Shown piece after piece: positions 1-6,744 of a stretch of DNA of 15,169 nt; position 1 is the first letter of the stretch, and each line of letters begins with the position of its first letter. The notes beneath the pieces were generated by a model. It was not told the origin of the DNA, ran no database searches, and saw only the letters and a list, made by a program, of their open reading frames with translations. Origin of the DNA: Alphaproteobacteria bacterium MarineAlpha3_Bin4 (GTDB lineage Bacteria > Pseudomonadota > Alphaproteobacteria > Rhodospirillales > Casp-alpha2). Position numbers and translations under genes: made by a program. Location of the stretch: assembly GCA_002938045.1 (NCBI GenBank), contig PTLJ01000013.1, forward strand, positions 1 through 15,169. Direction: 5' to 3'.

Positions 1-1
1 A

Positions 2-79
2 ACTATCAACGACCGGGCGTCGCTCAATATCGGTCTATTAATGCATGAGATCAAAGCCGGCCTCCGCTTCCAGTTCTAG
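2..79 (+). CDS. 3' end of a probable outer-membrane beta-barrel protein (partial)
   Basis: An open frame enters from the left edge and ends at TAG 77-79, leaving 25 visible residues. They end in HEIKAGLRFQF. A C-terminal strand of alternating residues closing on phenylalanine is the known beta-signal read by the BAM complex in Gram-negative outer-membrane proteins, and small Omp25/OmpA-like barrels often end in a similar H-x-V-R-x-G-L-x-Y-x-F pattern. The call is therefore an outer-membrane barrel of unknown role. Only the tail is visible, so family and function cannot be fixed, and a chance open frame of 25 codons is possible. It is convergent with the minus-strand operon that follows. Confidence 0.5.
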   Translation, partial: TINDRASLNIGLLMHEIKAGLRFQF

Positions 80-221
80 TGACGCGGGCTATGTTGCCCT
101 TGATTGTTGGTAATTCTGAGCGCCGGGAACCCGCCAGCCCGCCACACTAAACGGCCCAACGGAAAAAGCATTAATGCCTACGCAGACTAATGATCCGGCC
201 GACCAGCTCGTTGTTAGCTAG

Positions 222-314
222 CTACTTAAGCACCGTGCCGCTGGCGGTCGACAGTGCAGCACTGGCAATCATGCAGAGCATACTCTTGGCCAGTTCGTTT
301 GCGTCCGTGTCCAT
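222..314 (-). CDS. Candidate 30-residue small protein with strong SD
   Basis: This short ORF starts at ATG 312-314 and stops at TAG 222-224. It is preceded by GGGAGGTG (complement of 321-328) six bases upstream, one of the strongest SD sequences in the window. It lies 24 bases after the stop of the dioxygenase gene on the same strand, so it could be the last gene of that operon. The product begins MDTDANELAK and continues with a mildly hydrophobic stretch rich in Ala, Ser, Met and Leu (about residues 10-29). That stretch could be a weak membrane helix, but it is not a clear signal peptide. I do not recognise it. The SD and position are observed; that it is a real gene is inference, since ORFs this short arise by chance. 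Confidence 0.3.
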   Translation of the reverse strand: MDTDANELAKSMLCMIASAALSTASGTVLK

Positions 315-338
315 CTCTTTCACCTCCCGCCGAAGCCG

Positions 339-1172
339 TCAGGTCAGGGGCCAAACCACTGGGAACCAGTCCGTACGCATTCTGTCGCCGTGTTTGAGGT
401 CGATCCCTGGATAGGGAGGTGAAGTCGTTCCCGGCCGTTTGGCGAAGGTCACGTCGTCGCCGAGCCAACGGCTGGAGAACCCCCGTCTTCGATTGATCGT
501 CGGGTTGGGCGGCCCATTGTGCAGGGTGAGGAAATTGAACAGCAGGGCATCTCCCGGTTGCAGTTCCCAGAACAATAATTTGTAGTCGTCCGGCGCGGCG
601 TCGATATCCGGGACGGGCTCGTATCCGTCGCCAGCGTAATCGTAGTTATCCGAATTTTTGAACAGACGCGGGTAGAAGAGCTTACCCCAGCGGTGCGAGC
701 CGGCGACGAAACGCGGGCAGACGTCCACCTCGACCGGGTCCAGCGTCAGCCAGATGCTAAGCGTCTTCATCCCATCGACATTGTAATAGGGCAGGTCGTG
801 ATGCCACGGAGTTGGCTCGGCGGTCTCCGGCTCCTTGACCAGGACGTGTTCGTGGTAGATTTGCACGACTGCGGACTCCATGACCGCCGCCGCGATCTCA
901 GCAGCCGGAGAATTGAGGATGAAGTCGCGGTACTCGGGAATTCGTTGCCAGTTGCAATAATCGCCAAAGAAACGACCTTTGGAGCTGAATTTATCGAAGC
1001 TGTCTGTGTAATCGTGTGCCATCGGGCCCGGTTCGCGGAGATTGCGCTCTATCCCGGCAGCTAGAGTGTCGATCCAGTGGGCGCCGAACGCGCCTTTTAA
1101 GCAGATGACCCCGCTCTCACGAAAGGCTGCAATCTCGTTGTCGCTTATTGATCGGTCAGGCTGTTCAGACAT
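339..1172 (-). CDS. Phytanoyl-CoA dioxygenase (PhyH) family Fe(II)/2-oxoglutarate oxygenase
   Basis: The 277-residue product matches the PhyH family, non-heme iron enzymes that hydroxylate a substrate using 2-oxoglutarate and O2. The iron-binding motif is visible: H124-x-D126 in PWHHDLPYYNVDG and the distal H218 in LTLHNGPPNP. A following arginine (R229 or R230 in INRRRGFSSRW) is placed to bind 2-oxoglutarate. The N-terminal part, about residues 8-45 (ISDNEIAAFRESGVICLKGAF), has the usual family opening. The frame is open further upstream to 1436, but that stretch is antisense-like and overlaps the preceding gene, so I start at the MSEQPDRS methionine. Its SD is weak (GTGGG upstream). It follows the diesterase by 41 bases on the same strand, suggesting one transcript. 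The substrate is unknown. Relatives act on lipids, ectoine, phosphonates or halogenated compounds, and nothing here separates these. Confidence 0.93.
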   Translation of the reverse strand: MSEQPDRSISDNEIAAFRESGVICLKGAFGAHWIDTLAAGIERNLREPGPMAHDYTDSFDKFSSKGRFFGDYCNWQRIPEYRDFILNSPAAEIAAAVMESAVVQIYHEHVLVKEPETAEPTPWHHDLPYYNVDGMKTLSIWLTLDPVEVDVCPRFVAGSHRWGKLFYPRLFKNSDNYDYAGDGYEPVPDIDAAPDDYKLLFWELQPGDALLFNFLTLHNGPPNPTINRRRGFSSRWLGDDVTFAKRPGTTSPPYPGIDLKHGDRMRTDWFPVVWPLT

Positions 1173-1213
1173 TCTAGAGCCCACTATACAGAATGGAGAC
1201 AATAACGACAGCA

Positions 1214-1972
1214 TCAGGCGGTCGCCAACTCTATGGACAGCAAACGGTCGGGGTAATCCGAAATCAACGAACTGGCGCCCCAGCGGTAGAGTTTGCGGGC
1301 GGTGAGCCGGTGGTTGACGGTGTAGCATCGCAAGACAAAGCCGGCCGCTGTAATAGCCTTTGCTTGGCGTTCGGTCAGGTATTCTTGGCTGCAATGCAGC
1401 GCCGCGCAGCCCAGTCGATGGGCACGCGCCTGCCAATCGCCGGGCAGCGCGAACACCAGAAGCGCCCGTTCATACTCAGGCGCATGGTCCCTGACGGCGG
1501 CTAGGCTGGTCGGCATAAAGCTCGAGATAACCGGCGGCGTTAGTGCCGCCGGCCATTCAGCCTTGAGCAGACGCGCAATCGCCGCGCCGGTTTCGGCATA
1601 ACGGCCCGGGCTCGGCTTAATCTCGATGTTTGCGCCAAGCCCCCGCGCTGCCAGCACTTCAAGCATTTCCGACAGCGTTGGCACTCGTTCGCCGGCAAAA
1701 CGGGGCTTGAACCAACTGCCGGCATCCAGCTGCCGCAAATCGATCAGCGCATGCTTAGCGACAGCCCCTCTGCCGTTGGTGGTGCGGTTGAGCTTGTCGT
1801 CGTGAAAAACAACAACCTCGCCGTCGGCTGACAACTTGATATCGAATTCGACCCAGCGGACGCCTAAATCGGCCGCTCGCGATATGGAAGCAACGGTGTT
1901 TTCAGGCGCGTGCCCTGCCGCTCCCCGGTGGCCGATGACGGCCGGCACCGCTGTTTCGAGTGATTCCGTCAT
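1214..1972 (-). CDS. ugpQ: Glycerophosphodiester phosphodiesterase (GDPD family, UgpQ-like)
   Basis: The 252-residue cytoplasmic TIM-barrel enzyme should hydrolyse glycerophosphodiesters, released by phospholipid deacylation, to glycerol 3-phosphate plus an alcohol. The family signatures are all present: H15-R16-G17 followed by P23-E24-N25, then E42-F-D44 as metal ligands, the second catalytic histidine H57 in VVVFHDD, and E117-I-K119 on the next strand. No signal peptide is visible, and the length equals short cytoplasmic UgpQ-type members rather than longer periplasmic GlpQ. The start ATG (1970-1972) follows AGAGGAG closely. The gene is divergent from maeB and the dioxygenase gene follows it directly. 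No ugp transporter genes are in view, so the symbol is by similarity only. Confidence 0.95.
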   Translation of the reverse strand: MTESLETAVPAVIGHRGAAGHAPENTVASISRAADLGVRWVEFDIKLSADGEVVVFHDDKLNRTTNGRGAVAKHALIDLRQLDAGSWFKPRFAGERVPTLSEMLEVLAARGLGANIEIKPSPGRYAETGAAIARLLKAEWPAALTPPVISSFMPTSLAAVRDHAPEYERALLVFALPGDWQARAHRLGCAALHCSQEYLTERQAKAITAAGFVLRCYTVNHRLTARKLYRWGASSLISDYPDRLLSIELATA

Positions 1973-2102
1973 AGCTCCTCTTCCCGTCTGCGAGCGGAAA
2001 ACAGGTTGCCCCCCAGGGTTTTACGTATCAACCTGTGTGGCGCAAGTCTTTGCAAACAAACAGTGGAGCACGCGGAGCCGGGTGCCGGGGTGGGAGAAAA
2101 AG
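1973..2102. promoter_or_regulatory. Divergent intergenic region between ugpQ-like gene and maeB
   Basis: These 130 bases separate two divergently transcribed genes, so they must carry the maeB promoter and probably that of the diesterase operon. I found no convincing -35/-10 pair. TTGCCC near 2005 followed by an AT-rich TACGTATCA stretch is the best plus-strand candidate, and it is weak. No clear operator palindrome was seen. Confidence 0.4.
2092..2096 (+). promoter_or_regulatory. SD sequence fixing the maeB start
   Basis: GGGAG lies six bases before ATG 2103. The frame is open further upstream (to 1836), but that stretch overlaps the diesterase gene and lacks malic-enzyme sequence. This site and the MTDDSLKQMALDYHR opening decide the start. 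Confidence 0.8.
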
Positions 2103-4388
2103 ATGACAGACGATTCGCTGAAGCAGATGGCGCTGGACTACCACCGTTACCCCGTTCCCGGAAAGCTCATGGTCGCGCCGACCAAGCCGCTCGGTAACCA
2201 GCGCGACCTAGCGCTGGCATATTCGCCCGGCGTTGCCGCCGCCTGCGACGCCATTGTCGAAGATCCGGCGGAGGCGGCTAACCTGACCGCCCGCCAAAAC
2301 CTCGTCGCCGTGATTACTAACGGCACTGCTGTCCTAGGGCTTGGCACCATCGGCGCGCTGGCCTCAAAGCCGGTGATGGAAGGCAAGGCGGTACTGTTCA
2401 AGAAGTTCGCTGGCATCGACGTCTTCGATATCGAGATCGACGAGACCGACCCCGACAAAATGATCGACATCATCTCGGCTCTGGAGCCAACCTTCGGTGC
2501 CATTAATCTAGAGGACATCAAGGCGCCCGAGTGCTTTGTCGTCGAGGAGAAGTGCCGCGAACGCATGAACATCCCTGTTTTCCACGACGACCAGCACGGC
2601 ACCGCTATCGTCGCTGGCGCGGCGGTACGCAACGGACTTCGTGTTGTCGGCAAACAGCCCGAAGATATCAAGCTCGTCTCCACCGGTGGCGGCGCAGCCG
2701 GGATCGCTTGCCTCAACCTGCTCGTAGGAATGGGCGTCAAACGCGAGAACATCACCCTCGTCGATGTCGCCGGCGTCGTTTACAAGGGCCGCTCGGAAGA
2801 GATGAACCCGCACAAAGAGGCGTTTGCCCAGGACACCGACGCCCGTACTCTCGATGACGTTATCGACGGCGCCGACGCCTTTCTCGGATTGTCCGCGGCG
2901 GGTATCCTGAGTGGCGACATGGTCAAGCGGATGGCGAGTAAGCCCCTGATCTTGGCGCTCGCCAACCCCGATCCGGAAATCTCGCCCGACGAAGCCCGGG
3001 CCGCGGCGCCGGACGCGGTCATCGCCACTGGCCGCTCCGATTATCCCAATCAGGTTAATAACGTGCTGTGCTTTCCATTCATTTTCCGCGGTGCGCTCGA
3101 CGTCGGCGCAACCACCATCAACGAAGAGATGAAGCTGGCGGTGGTGAAGGCAATCGCCGATTTGGCGACGGTGGAAAGCTCTGAGGTGGTGGCCAAAGCG
3201 TATCAGGGCGAGGATCTAAAATTCGGCGCCGAATACCTGATCCCGAAGCCGTTCGATTTGCGCCTAATCGAAGAGGTCGCGCCGGCGGTTGCGCGCGCGG
3301 CCATGGATAGCGGCGTCGCGACACGGCCGATCGAAGATTTCGACGCCTACCGCGAACAGCTCAGCCGCTTTATGTTCCGCTCCGGCATGCTGATGAAGCC
3401 CGTATTCGAGCGCGCCCGTCAGGATCCCCGCGCCCTGGCGTTCGCTGAAGGCGAGGACGAGCGGGTGCTTCGCGCGGTCCAGGTCCTGGTCGACGACGGC
3501 ATCGCTCGGCCGGTCCTGGTCGGACGCCCCGACGTCGTCGCCAACCGTATCGACAAGCTCGGTCTGCGGCTCCGGTCGGATATAGACTTCGACCTCGTCA
3601 ATCCGCAGGACGACCCGCGGTACGTCGATTATTGGCGGGGTTATCACGAGATCATGGAGCGTCAGGGCGTTTCGCCCGACCTGGCGCGCACTATCGTGCG
3701 CACCAACACGACAGTAATCGCCTCGATGATGGTCAAACGCGGTGAAGCCGATGCCATGATCTGCGGCACCTACGGCAACTACGGATGGCATTTGCGCCAT
3801 GTGCTAGACATCATTGGTAAGGGCACGGGCGTGCGCGATGTCTCGGCGCTCAGCGTTCTGATCATGCCGAAGGGCACGTTCTTCCTCTGCGATACTCAGG
3901 TCACGGCAGACCCGGGTGTGGAGGAACTGGTCGAGATGACTCTGTTGAGCGCTGCGACCGTGCGCCGGTTCGGCGAGACACCGAAAGTGGCACTGTTGTC
4001 CCATTCAAATTTTGGCACCGCCAATACCGATTCGGCGGTCAAGATGCGCGACGCCGTCGCGCTGCTTAAGGAGCGTGCCCCGGGCCTCGAGGTCGAGGGA
4101 GAAATGCACGCGGACGCGGCTCTCGATGAGGCTGTGCGTTTACGGATATTTCCCAATTCCCGGCTTCAGGGGCCGGCTAACCTGCTGATCCTGCCCAACC
4201 TGGAGGCCGCTAACAATGCCTTCAACTTGTTGAAAGCGATCGGCGACGGGCTTCCGGTCGGGCCGATTCTCGTTGGCGCCGCGCAGTCAGCGCACGTGTT
4301 GACCCCGTCGGTATCTGCGCGCGGTATCGTCAACATGAGTGCGCTTGCCGTTGTAGATGCGCAGGCTCGCGAGGCAGAGGGCGGCTGA
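2103..4388 (+). CDS. maeB: Malic enzyme fused to phosphotransacetylase-like domain (MaeB type)
   Basis: The 761-residue protein oxidatively decarboxylates malate to pyruvate with reduction of NAD(P)+, linking the citric acid cycle to pyruvate and NADPH supply. The N-terminal malic domain (about 1-165) shows the catalytic tyrosine Y40 in LAYSPGVA, the catalytic lysine K95 in VMEGKAVLFKKF, and metal ligands E137, D138 and D163 (LEDIKAPECF, FHDDQHGT). The nucleotide-binding domain (about 165-400) carries the STGGGAAGIA glycine-rich turn. From about residue 430 a phosphate acetyl/butyryltransferase domain follows, known in this family as a regulatory module sensing acetyl-CoA rather than a working enzyme. 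Length fits the family (E. coli MaeB is similar). Rhizobia have both NAD-preferring (Dme) and NADP-preferring (Tme) versions of this fusion, and I cannot tell which this is. It appears monocistronic. Confidence 0.97.
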   Translation: MTDDSLKQMALDYHRYPVPGKLMVAPTKPLGNQRDLALAYSPGVAAACDAIVEDPAEAANLTARQNLVAVITNGTAVLGLGTIGALASKPVMEGKAVLFKKFAGIDVFDIEIDETDPDKMIDIISALEPTFGAINLEDIKAPECFVVEEKCRERMNIPVFHDDQHGTAIVAGAAVRNGLRVVGKQPEDIKLVSTGGGAAGIACLNLLVGMGVKRENITLVDVAGVVYKGRSEEMNPHKEAFAQDTDARTLDDVIDGADAFLGLSAAGILSGDMVKRMASKPLILALANPDPEISPDEARAAAPDAVIATGRSDYPNQVNNVLCFPFIFRGALDVGATTINEEMKLAVVKAIADLATVESSEVVAKAYQGEDLKFGAEYLIPKPFDLRLIEEVAPAVARAAMDSGVATRPIEDFDAYREQLSRFMFRSGMLMKPVFERARQDPRALAFAEGEDERVLRAVQVLVDDGIARPVLVGRPDVVANRIDKLGLRLRSDIDFDLVNPQDDPRYVDYWRGYHEIMERQGVSPDLARTIVRTNTTVIASMMVKRGEADAMICGTYGNYGWHLRHVLDIIGKGTGVRDVSALSVLIMPKGTFFLCDTQVTADPGVEELVEMTLLSAATVRRFGETPKVALLSHSNFGTANTDSAVKMRDAVALLKERAPGLEVEGEMHADAALDEAVRLRIFPNSRLQGPANLLILPNLEAANNAFNLLKAIGDGLPVGPILVGAAQSAHVLTPSVSARGIVNMSALAVVDAQAREAEGG

Positions 4389-4779
4389 TTCGGCACCATT
4401 GCTTACGAAATCGAGGAGGTGGGTTATACCGGGGCGACGGAATCCCCGGATTTTCCTGGGACTACGCTTGTCGCTGGGAAAAATTTGCCTAAATCCGAGC
4501 GGCGGCCGAAAACGCCTTGGCACGCTGCGGTTCTGGTGCGTGTCGTAGGCCCGACGTTATTTGTGTAGCTGAGGCCGCAGGCTACCTGTAGCAAAGCACT
4601 ATGGTTTGGGCCAGCACGCTCTCCTATTAGTTTGGGCGCGCACAGTCGATAACGGCTTAAAAACTGACGTTCTTGACGAGGCTTAGGGTCAATTCCTTCT
4701 GATATTCTTGTTGCGCTCACGTTCCCTCATTCGTGGCGCCATAACTATCTGAAAACACGTATTTTTTTCCGCAAACACC
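4389..4779. other. Non-coding stretch after maeB; nothing recognised
   Basis: No ORF here has a start with SD plus protein-like sequence on either strand. No tRNA-like T-arm, strong GC hairpin followed by T-run, or repeat was found. A run of seven Ts lies at 4762-4768, but no GC-rich stem stands directly before it, so I do not call a terminator. A palindromic TGGCGCCA occurs near 4733. Confidence 0.5.
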
Positions 4780-4968
4780 CTATTTAATATCGTCGACATC
4801 GAGGACCATCATGTCGAGGGCGAAATCGTCGGAAATTGCTGTAACCAAGCGATATCCGGCATCGATCAGGTCTTCGCCGGGCAACCGCGTCGAGACGGTT
4901 GGCAGCGAATTGAACTCGCTCATCAACAGCGTTTCGAAGTTCTCGGCTTTATCAAAGGTTGCGTGCAT
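4780..4968 (-). CDS. Hypothetical small acidic protein, 62 residues
   Basis: This minus-strand ORF begins at ATG 4966-4968, seven bases after a clean GGGAG SD (complement of 4976-4980), and stops at TAG 4780-4782. The frame is open further upstream, but the SD points to this start. The product begins MHATFDKAENFETLLMSEFN and ends DMMVLDVDDIK. It is acidic, has no signal peptide, no cysteine and no membrane segment, and has a balanced composition more like a real soluble protein than a random frame. It stands alone, divergent from the type I secretion operon that begins some 360 bases away. I do not recognise a family. It could be a small regulator, a leader or a secreted peptide; none of these is shown by the sequence. 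Realness of the gene is moderately supported, function not at all. Confidence 0.55.
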   Translation of the reverse strand: MHATFDKAENFETLLMSEFNSLPTVSTRLPGEDLIDAGYRLVTAISDDFALDMMVLDVDDIK

Positions 4969-5147
4969 CTTATATCTCCCGTTCAAAAGGATCACACAAA
5001 TTGAGTTTCGATAGTGAGGACGCAAGGTGCGTGCCAGAATTGATAAATCCTGTCCGGGACCGCCAAGGCGGACACCGGCGCGGGCGTTGTGCACTACGCT
5101 ATAGCGGCAATTTGTGTTGCCTTTGCAGGCAGAGATAAGGGTGCATC

Positions 5148-5162
5148 ATGAACAAAACATGA
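5148..5162 (+). other. Minimal four-codon leader ORF (MNKT)
   Basis: ATG AAC AAA ACA TGA follows AAGGG (5137-5141) at a good six-base spacing. Its stop overlaps the next ATG (5159) as ATGA. It may deliver ribosomes to the following short ORF. It could equally be chance; only the spacing and overlap are observed. Confidence 0.2.
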
Positions 5163-5171
5163 ATATTTTGT
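5152..5171. promoter_or_regulatory. Imperfect 20-bp palindrome ahead of the secretion operon
   Basis: ACAAAACATG / AATATTTTGT forms two 10-base arms with two non-pairing positions: one internal C/A, and the central G/A. The outer six bases (ACAAAA / TTTTGT) pair perfectly. It lies 160-180 bases upstream of the TolC-like gene and overlaps the leader ORFs. It could be a repressor site or a weak RNA hairpin. AT-rich sequence makes such palindromes fairly common by chance. Confidence 0.25.
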
Positions 5172-5332
5172 CAATGACTGACGACTACGGGCTGGTGGCG
5201 GCCCAGTCAATCAAGTACACTTCGAGCCGAATCGTTTTGAGGAAAATTCATTCATCAGCGCCTAACAAAGGCGTCCGCAGGTCCCAGGGTGTTGCTGTCG
5301 AATTAACCGTCGAGTTAAGGGCCGACAATTGA
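5159..5332 (+). CDS. Candidate 57-residue ORF coupled to the TolC-like gene
   Basis: The ORF starts at ATG 5159, which overlaps the stop of a four-codon ORF, and ends at TGA 5330-5332. That stop shares its last base with the ATG of the TolC-like gene (TGATG), the classic arrangement for translational coupling. It has no SD of its own at normal spacing and would depend on the upstream mini-ORF. The product begins MNILSMTDDYGLVAAQ and is soluble-looking and mildly basic, with no recognised domain. It could be a leader peptide controlling the secretion operon or simply untranslated leader RNA with an open frame. The overlaps are seen; the role is inference. Confidence 0.3.
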   Translation: MNILSMTDDYGLVAAQSIKYTSSRIVLRKIHSSAPNKGVRRSQGVAVELTVELRADN

Positions 5333-6633
5333 TGACTGTATATTTTCGCACCCTGAGCCTGAGCATGCTATTTGCGGCCGGCCTCTTTATGGATGTGCCT
5401 GCGGCGTATGCGGACTCGCTAAAGGATTCACTCAGCGAACTCGTCAAGGCGCATAAGAGAATCTTGGCGGCGCAAGCCGACACATCAGCCGCGCGTGAGC
5501 AGGTTCGTATAACCTTGGGCGATTGGTTCCCGACGCTGGATGTCACCGGCTCGTGGGGTTACGAAAAGCAGAACAAACCGCCAGGCTCTGACGATACGGA
5601 TCTCACGCCACGGAAGCTGGACGTCAAGCTGACGCAGCAGTTGTGGGATTTCGGATCGTCGAACGCGGCGATCCGGCGAGCGCGTCTCACCCATGAACAA
5701 GCGGTCAAGACCGAAGACGCGACACGTCAGAGTCTCTTACTCGAAGGAATCACGGCCCATTTGAACCTGATGCGGGCCAACAAGTTGCTTCAGTTCGCTA
5801 AGGGGTCCGAGGCCAATATCAAGCGTCAGGCAGAATTGGAGGATGCGAGGGTGCAGCGCGGCGCCGGCTTTTCGACCGACGTGCTGCAGGCCAAAACACA
5901 ATTGGCTGGCGCCAATGCGCGGCGTATCCAGGCCGGCGGTGCGCTACAAACGGCGCTGAACCGCTATCGGGCGTTATTCTACAAGGACCCTGGTGACATC
6001 GCCAAGATGACCGAGCCGCGCATACCGCTTGAGCTGCTGCCAAAATCGCTTAACGAGTTGACCTCGCTCGTCATCCAAGGCAACCCGCAGCTTGCCGCCT
6101 CGCGCATTAGCGCCGATATCGCCCGTGAAGATATTAACAAGACTCAGGCCGACGAATTTTTCCCGGACTTGAACGCAATCGCGCAGGAGGTTCGCAAGGT
6201 CGACGAGGGCGGAACCTCAGGCTCGAAGATGGAACGCATCGTTAAGGTCGAGCTGAGCTACAACCTCAACCTCGGCCTCACTGCCATCAACACGCTGCGC
6301 GCTTCAGAACTGAGCCACACCGCTTCGGTCAGCCGCTTCGGCGACACCCGTGATCTCGTCGAAGAGGCGGCACTCAACGCGTGGTATAGCCTGCAGACGG
6401 CACGCGACAATGCCGAACAGCTCCATAATCAGGCCGACATCGCCGCCGAATTTCTTGAACTGGCCCGGAAGGAACGGCAACTGGGCAACCGGTCTCTGCT
6501 CGACGTCCTGGCAGGTGAGACGGCGTTGATCAACGCTAGCAGCGATGCCGCCTCAGCCGACACTGATGTTACAATCGTTGCCTTTACGCTCCTTAGTGTG
6601 ATGGGCAAGCTATCTCCCAACGTCGTCGAGTAA
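5332..6633 (+). CDS. TolC-family outer-membrane protein of a type I secretion system
   Basis: The 433-residue product is the outer-membrane channel and periplasmic tunnel of a type I exporter. A signal peptide is clear: hydrophobic core SLSMLFAAGLFM, then PAAYA with likely cleavage after A27. The mature part has the two TolC-type repeats of long helices with short strands. SLSELVKAHKRILAAQAD and a WDFGSSNAAIRRAR helix lie in the first half; ISADIAREDINKTQADEFFPDLN and LARKERQLGNRSLLDVL lie in the second. The length is normal. The frame opens with TTG at 5329, but ATG 5332 is preferred; AAGGG (5317-5321) is ten bases upstream. It is the first gene of a three-gene operon with the ABC and HlyD-like genes. 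It most resembles LapE/TolC-like members of dedicated type I systems rather than a general efflux TolC, inferred from its neighbours. Confidence 0.95.
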   Translation: MTVYFRTLSLSMLFAAGLFMDVPAAYADSLKDSLSELVKAHKRILAAQADTSAAREQVRITLGDWFPTLDVTGSWGYEKQNKPPGSDDTDLTPRKLDVKLTQQLWDFGSSNAAIRRARLTHEQAVKTEDATRQSLLLEGITAHLNLMRANKLLQFAKGSEANIKRQAELEDARVQRGAGFSTDVLQAKTQLAGANARRIQAGGALQTALNRYRALFYKDPGDIAKMTEPRIPLELLPKSLNELTSLVIQGNPQLAASRISADIAREDINKTQADEFFPDLNAIAQEVRKVDEGGTSGSKMERIVKVELSYNLNLGLTAINTLRASELSHTASVSRFGDTRDLVEEAALNAWYSLQTARDNAEQLHNQADIAAEFLELARKERQLGNRSLLDVLAGETALINASSDAASADTDVTIVAFTLLSVMGKLSPNVVE

Positions 6634-6744
6634 TCGCCACCCTTTCGCGCTGGCGGTGGTGATTTCCCAGCCCAGCCTATAGTATATTCTCTCTTACATC
6701 ATTTCCGGTGAGCGCTGGCGGAACCTGGGAGCGGCAAACCACCG
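6634..6744 (+). other. Gap between TolC-like and ABC transporter genes
   Basis: The gap holds a small inverted repeat (CGCCA 6635-6639 with TGGCG 6651-6655) without a T-run, and an AT-rich TATAGTATATT stretch (6678-6688). The latter could be a -10 element for an internal promoter, though no good -35 precedes it. GGGAG (6727-6731) is a distant SD for the next gene. Confidence 0.25.

Noticed and set aside
1173..1436. N-terminal extension of the dioxygenase frame
   Set aside because: It overlaps the end of the diesterase gene, has no family sequence, and reads as an out-of-frame shadow; MSEQPDRS is the natural start.
1836..2102. N-terminal extension of the malic enzyme frame
   Set aside because: It overlaps the divergent diesterase start, and a good SD with the family opening lies at 2103.
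4424..4720. 98-codon minus-strand ORF after maeB
   Set aside because: No SD, odd composition rich in Arg, Thr and Ser, and no protein-like pattern.
4994..5117. Perfect 10-bp inverted repeat (ACACAAATTG / CAATTTGTGT) about 105 bases apart
   Set aside because: One such pair is not surprising by chance in about 1 kb, and no further symmetry surrounds it.
6635..6655. Terminator after the TolC-like gene
   Set aside because: The stem is five base pairs with an eleven-base loop and no T-run; it does not support termination inside the operon.
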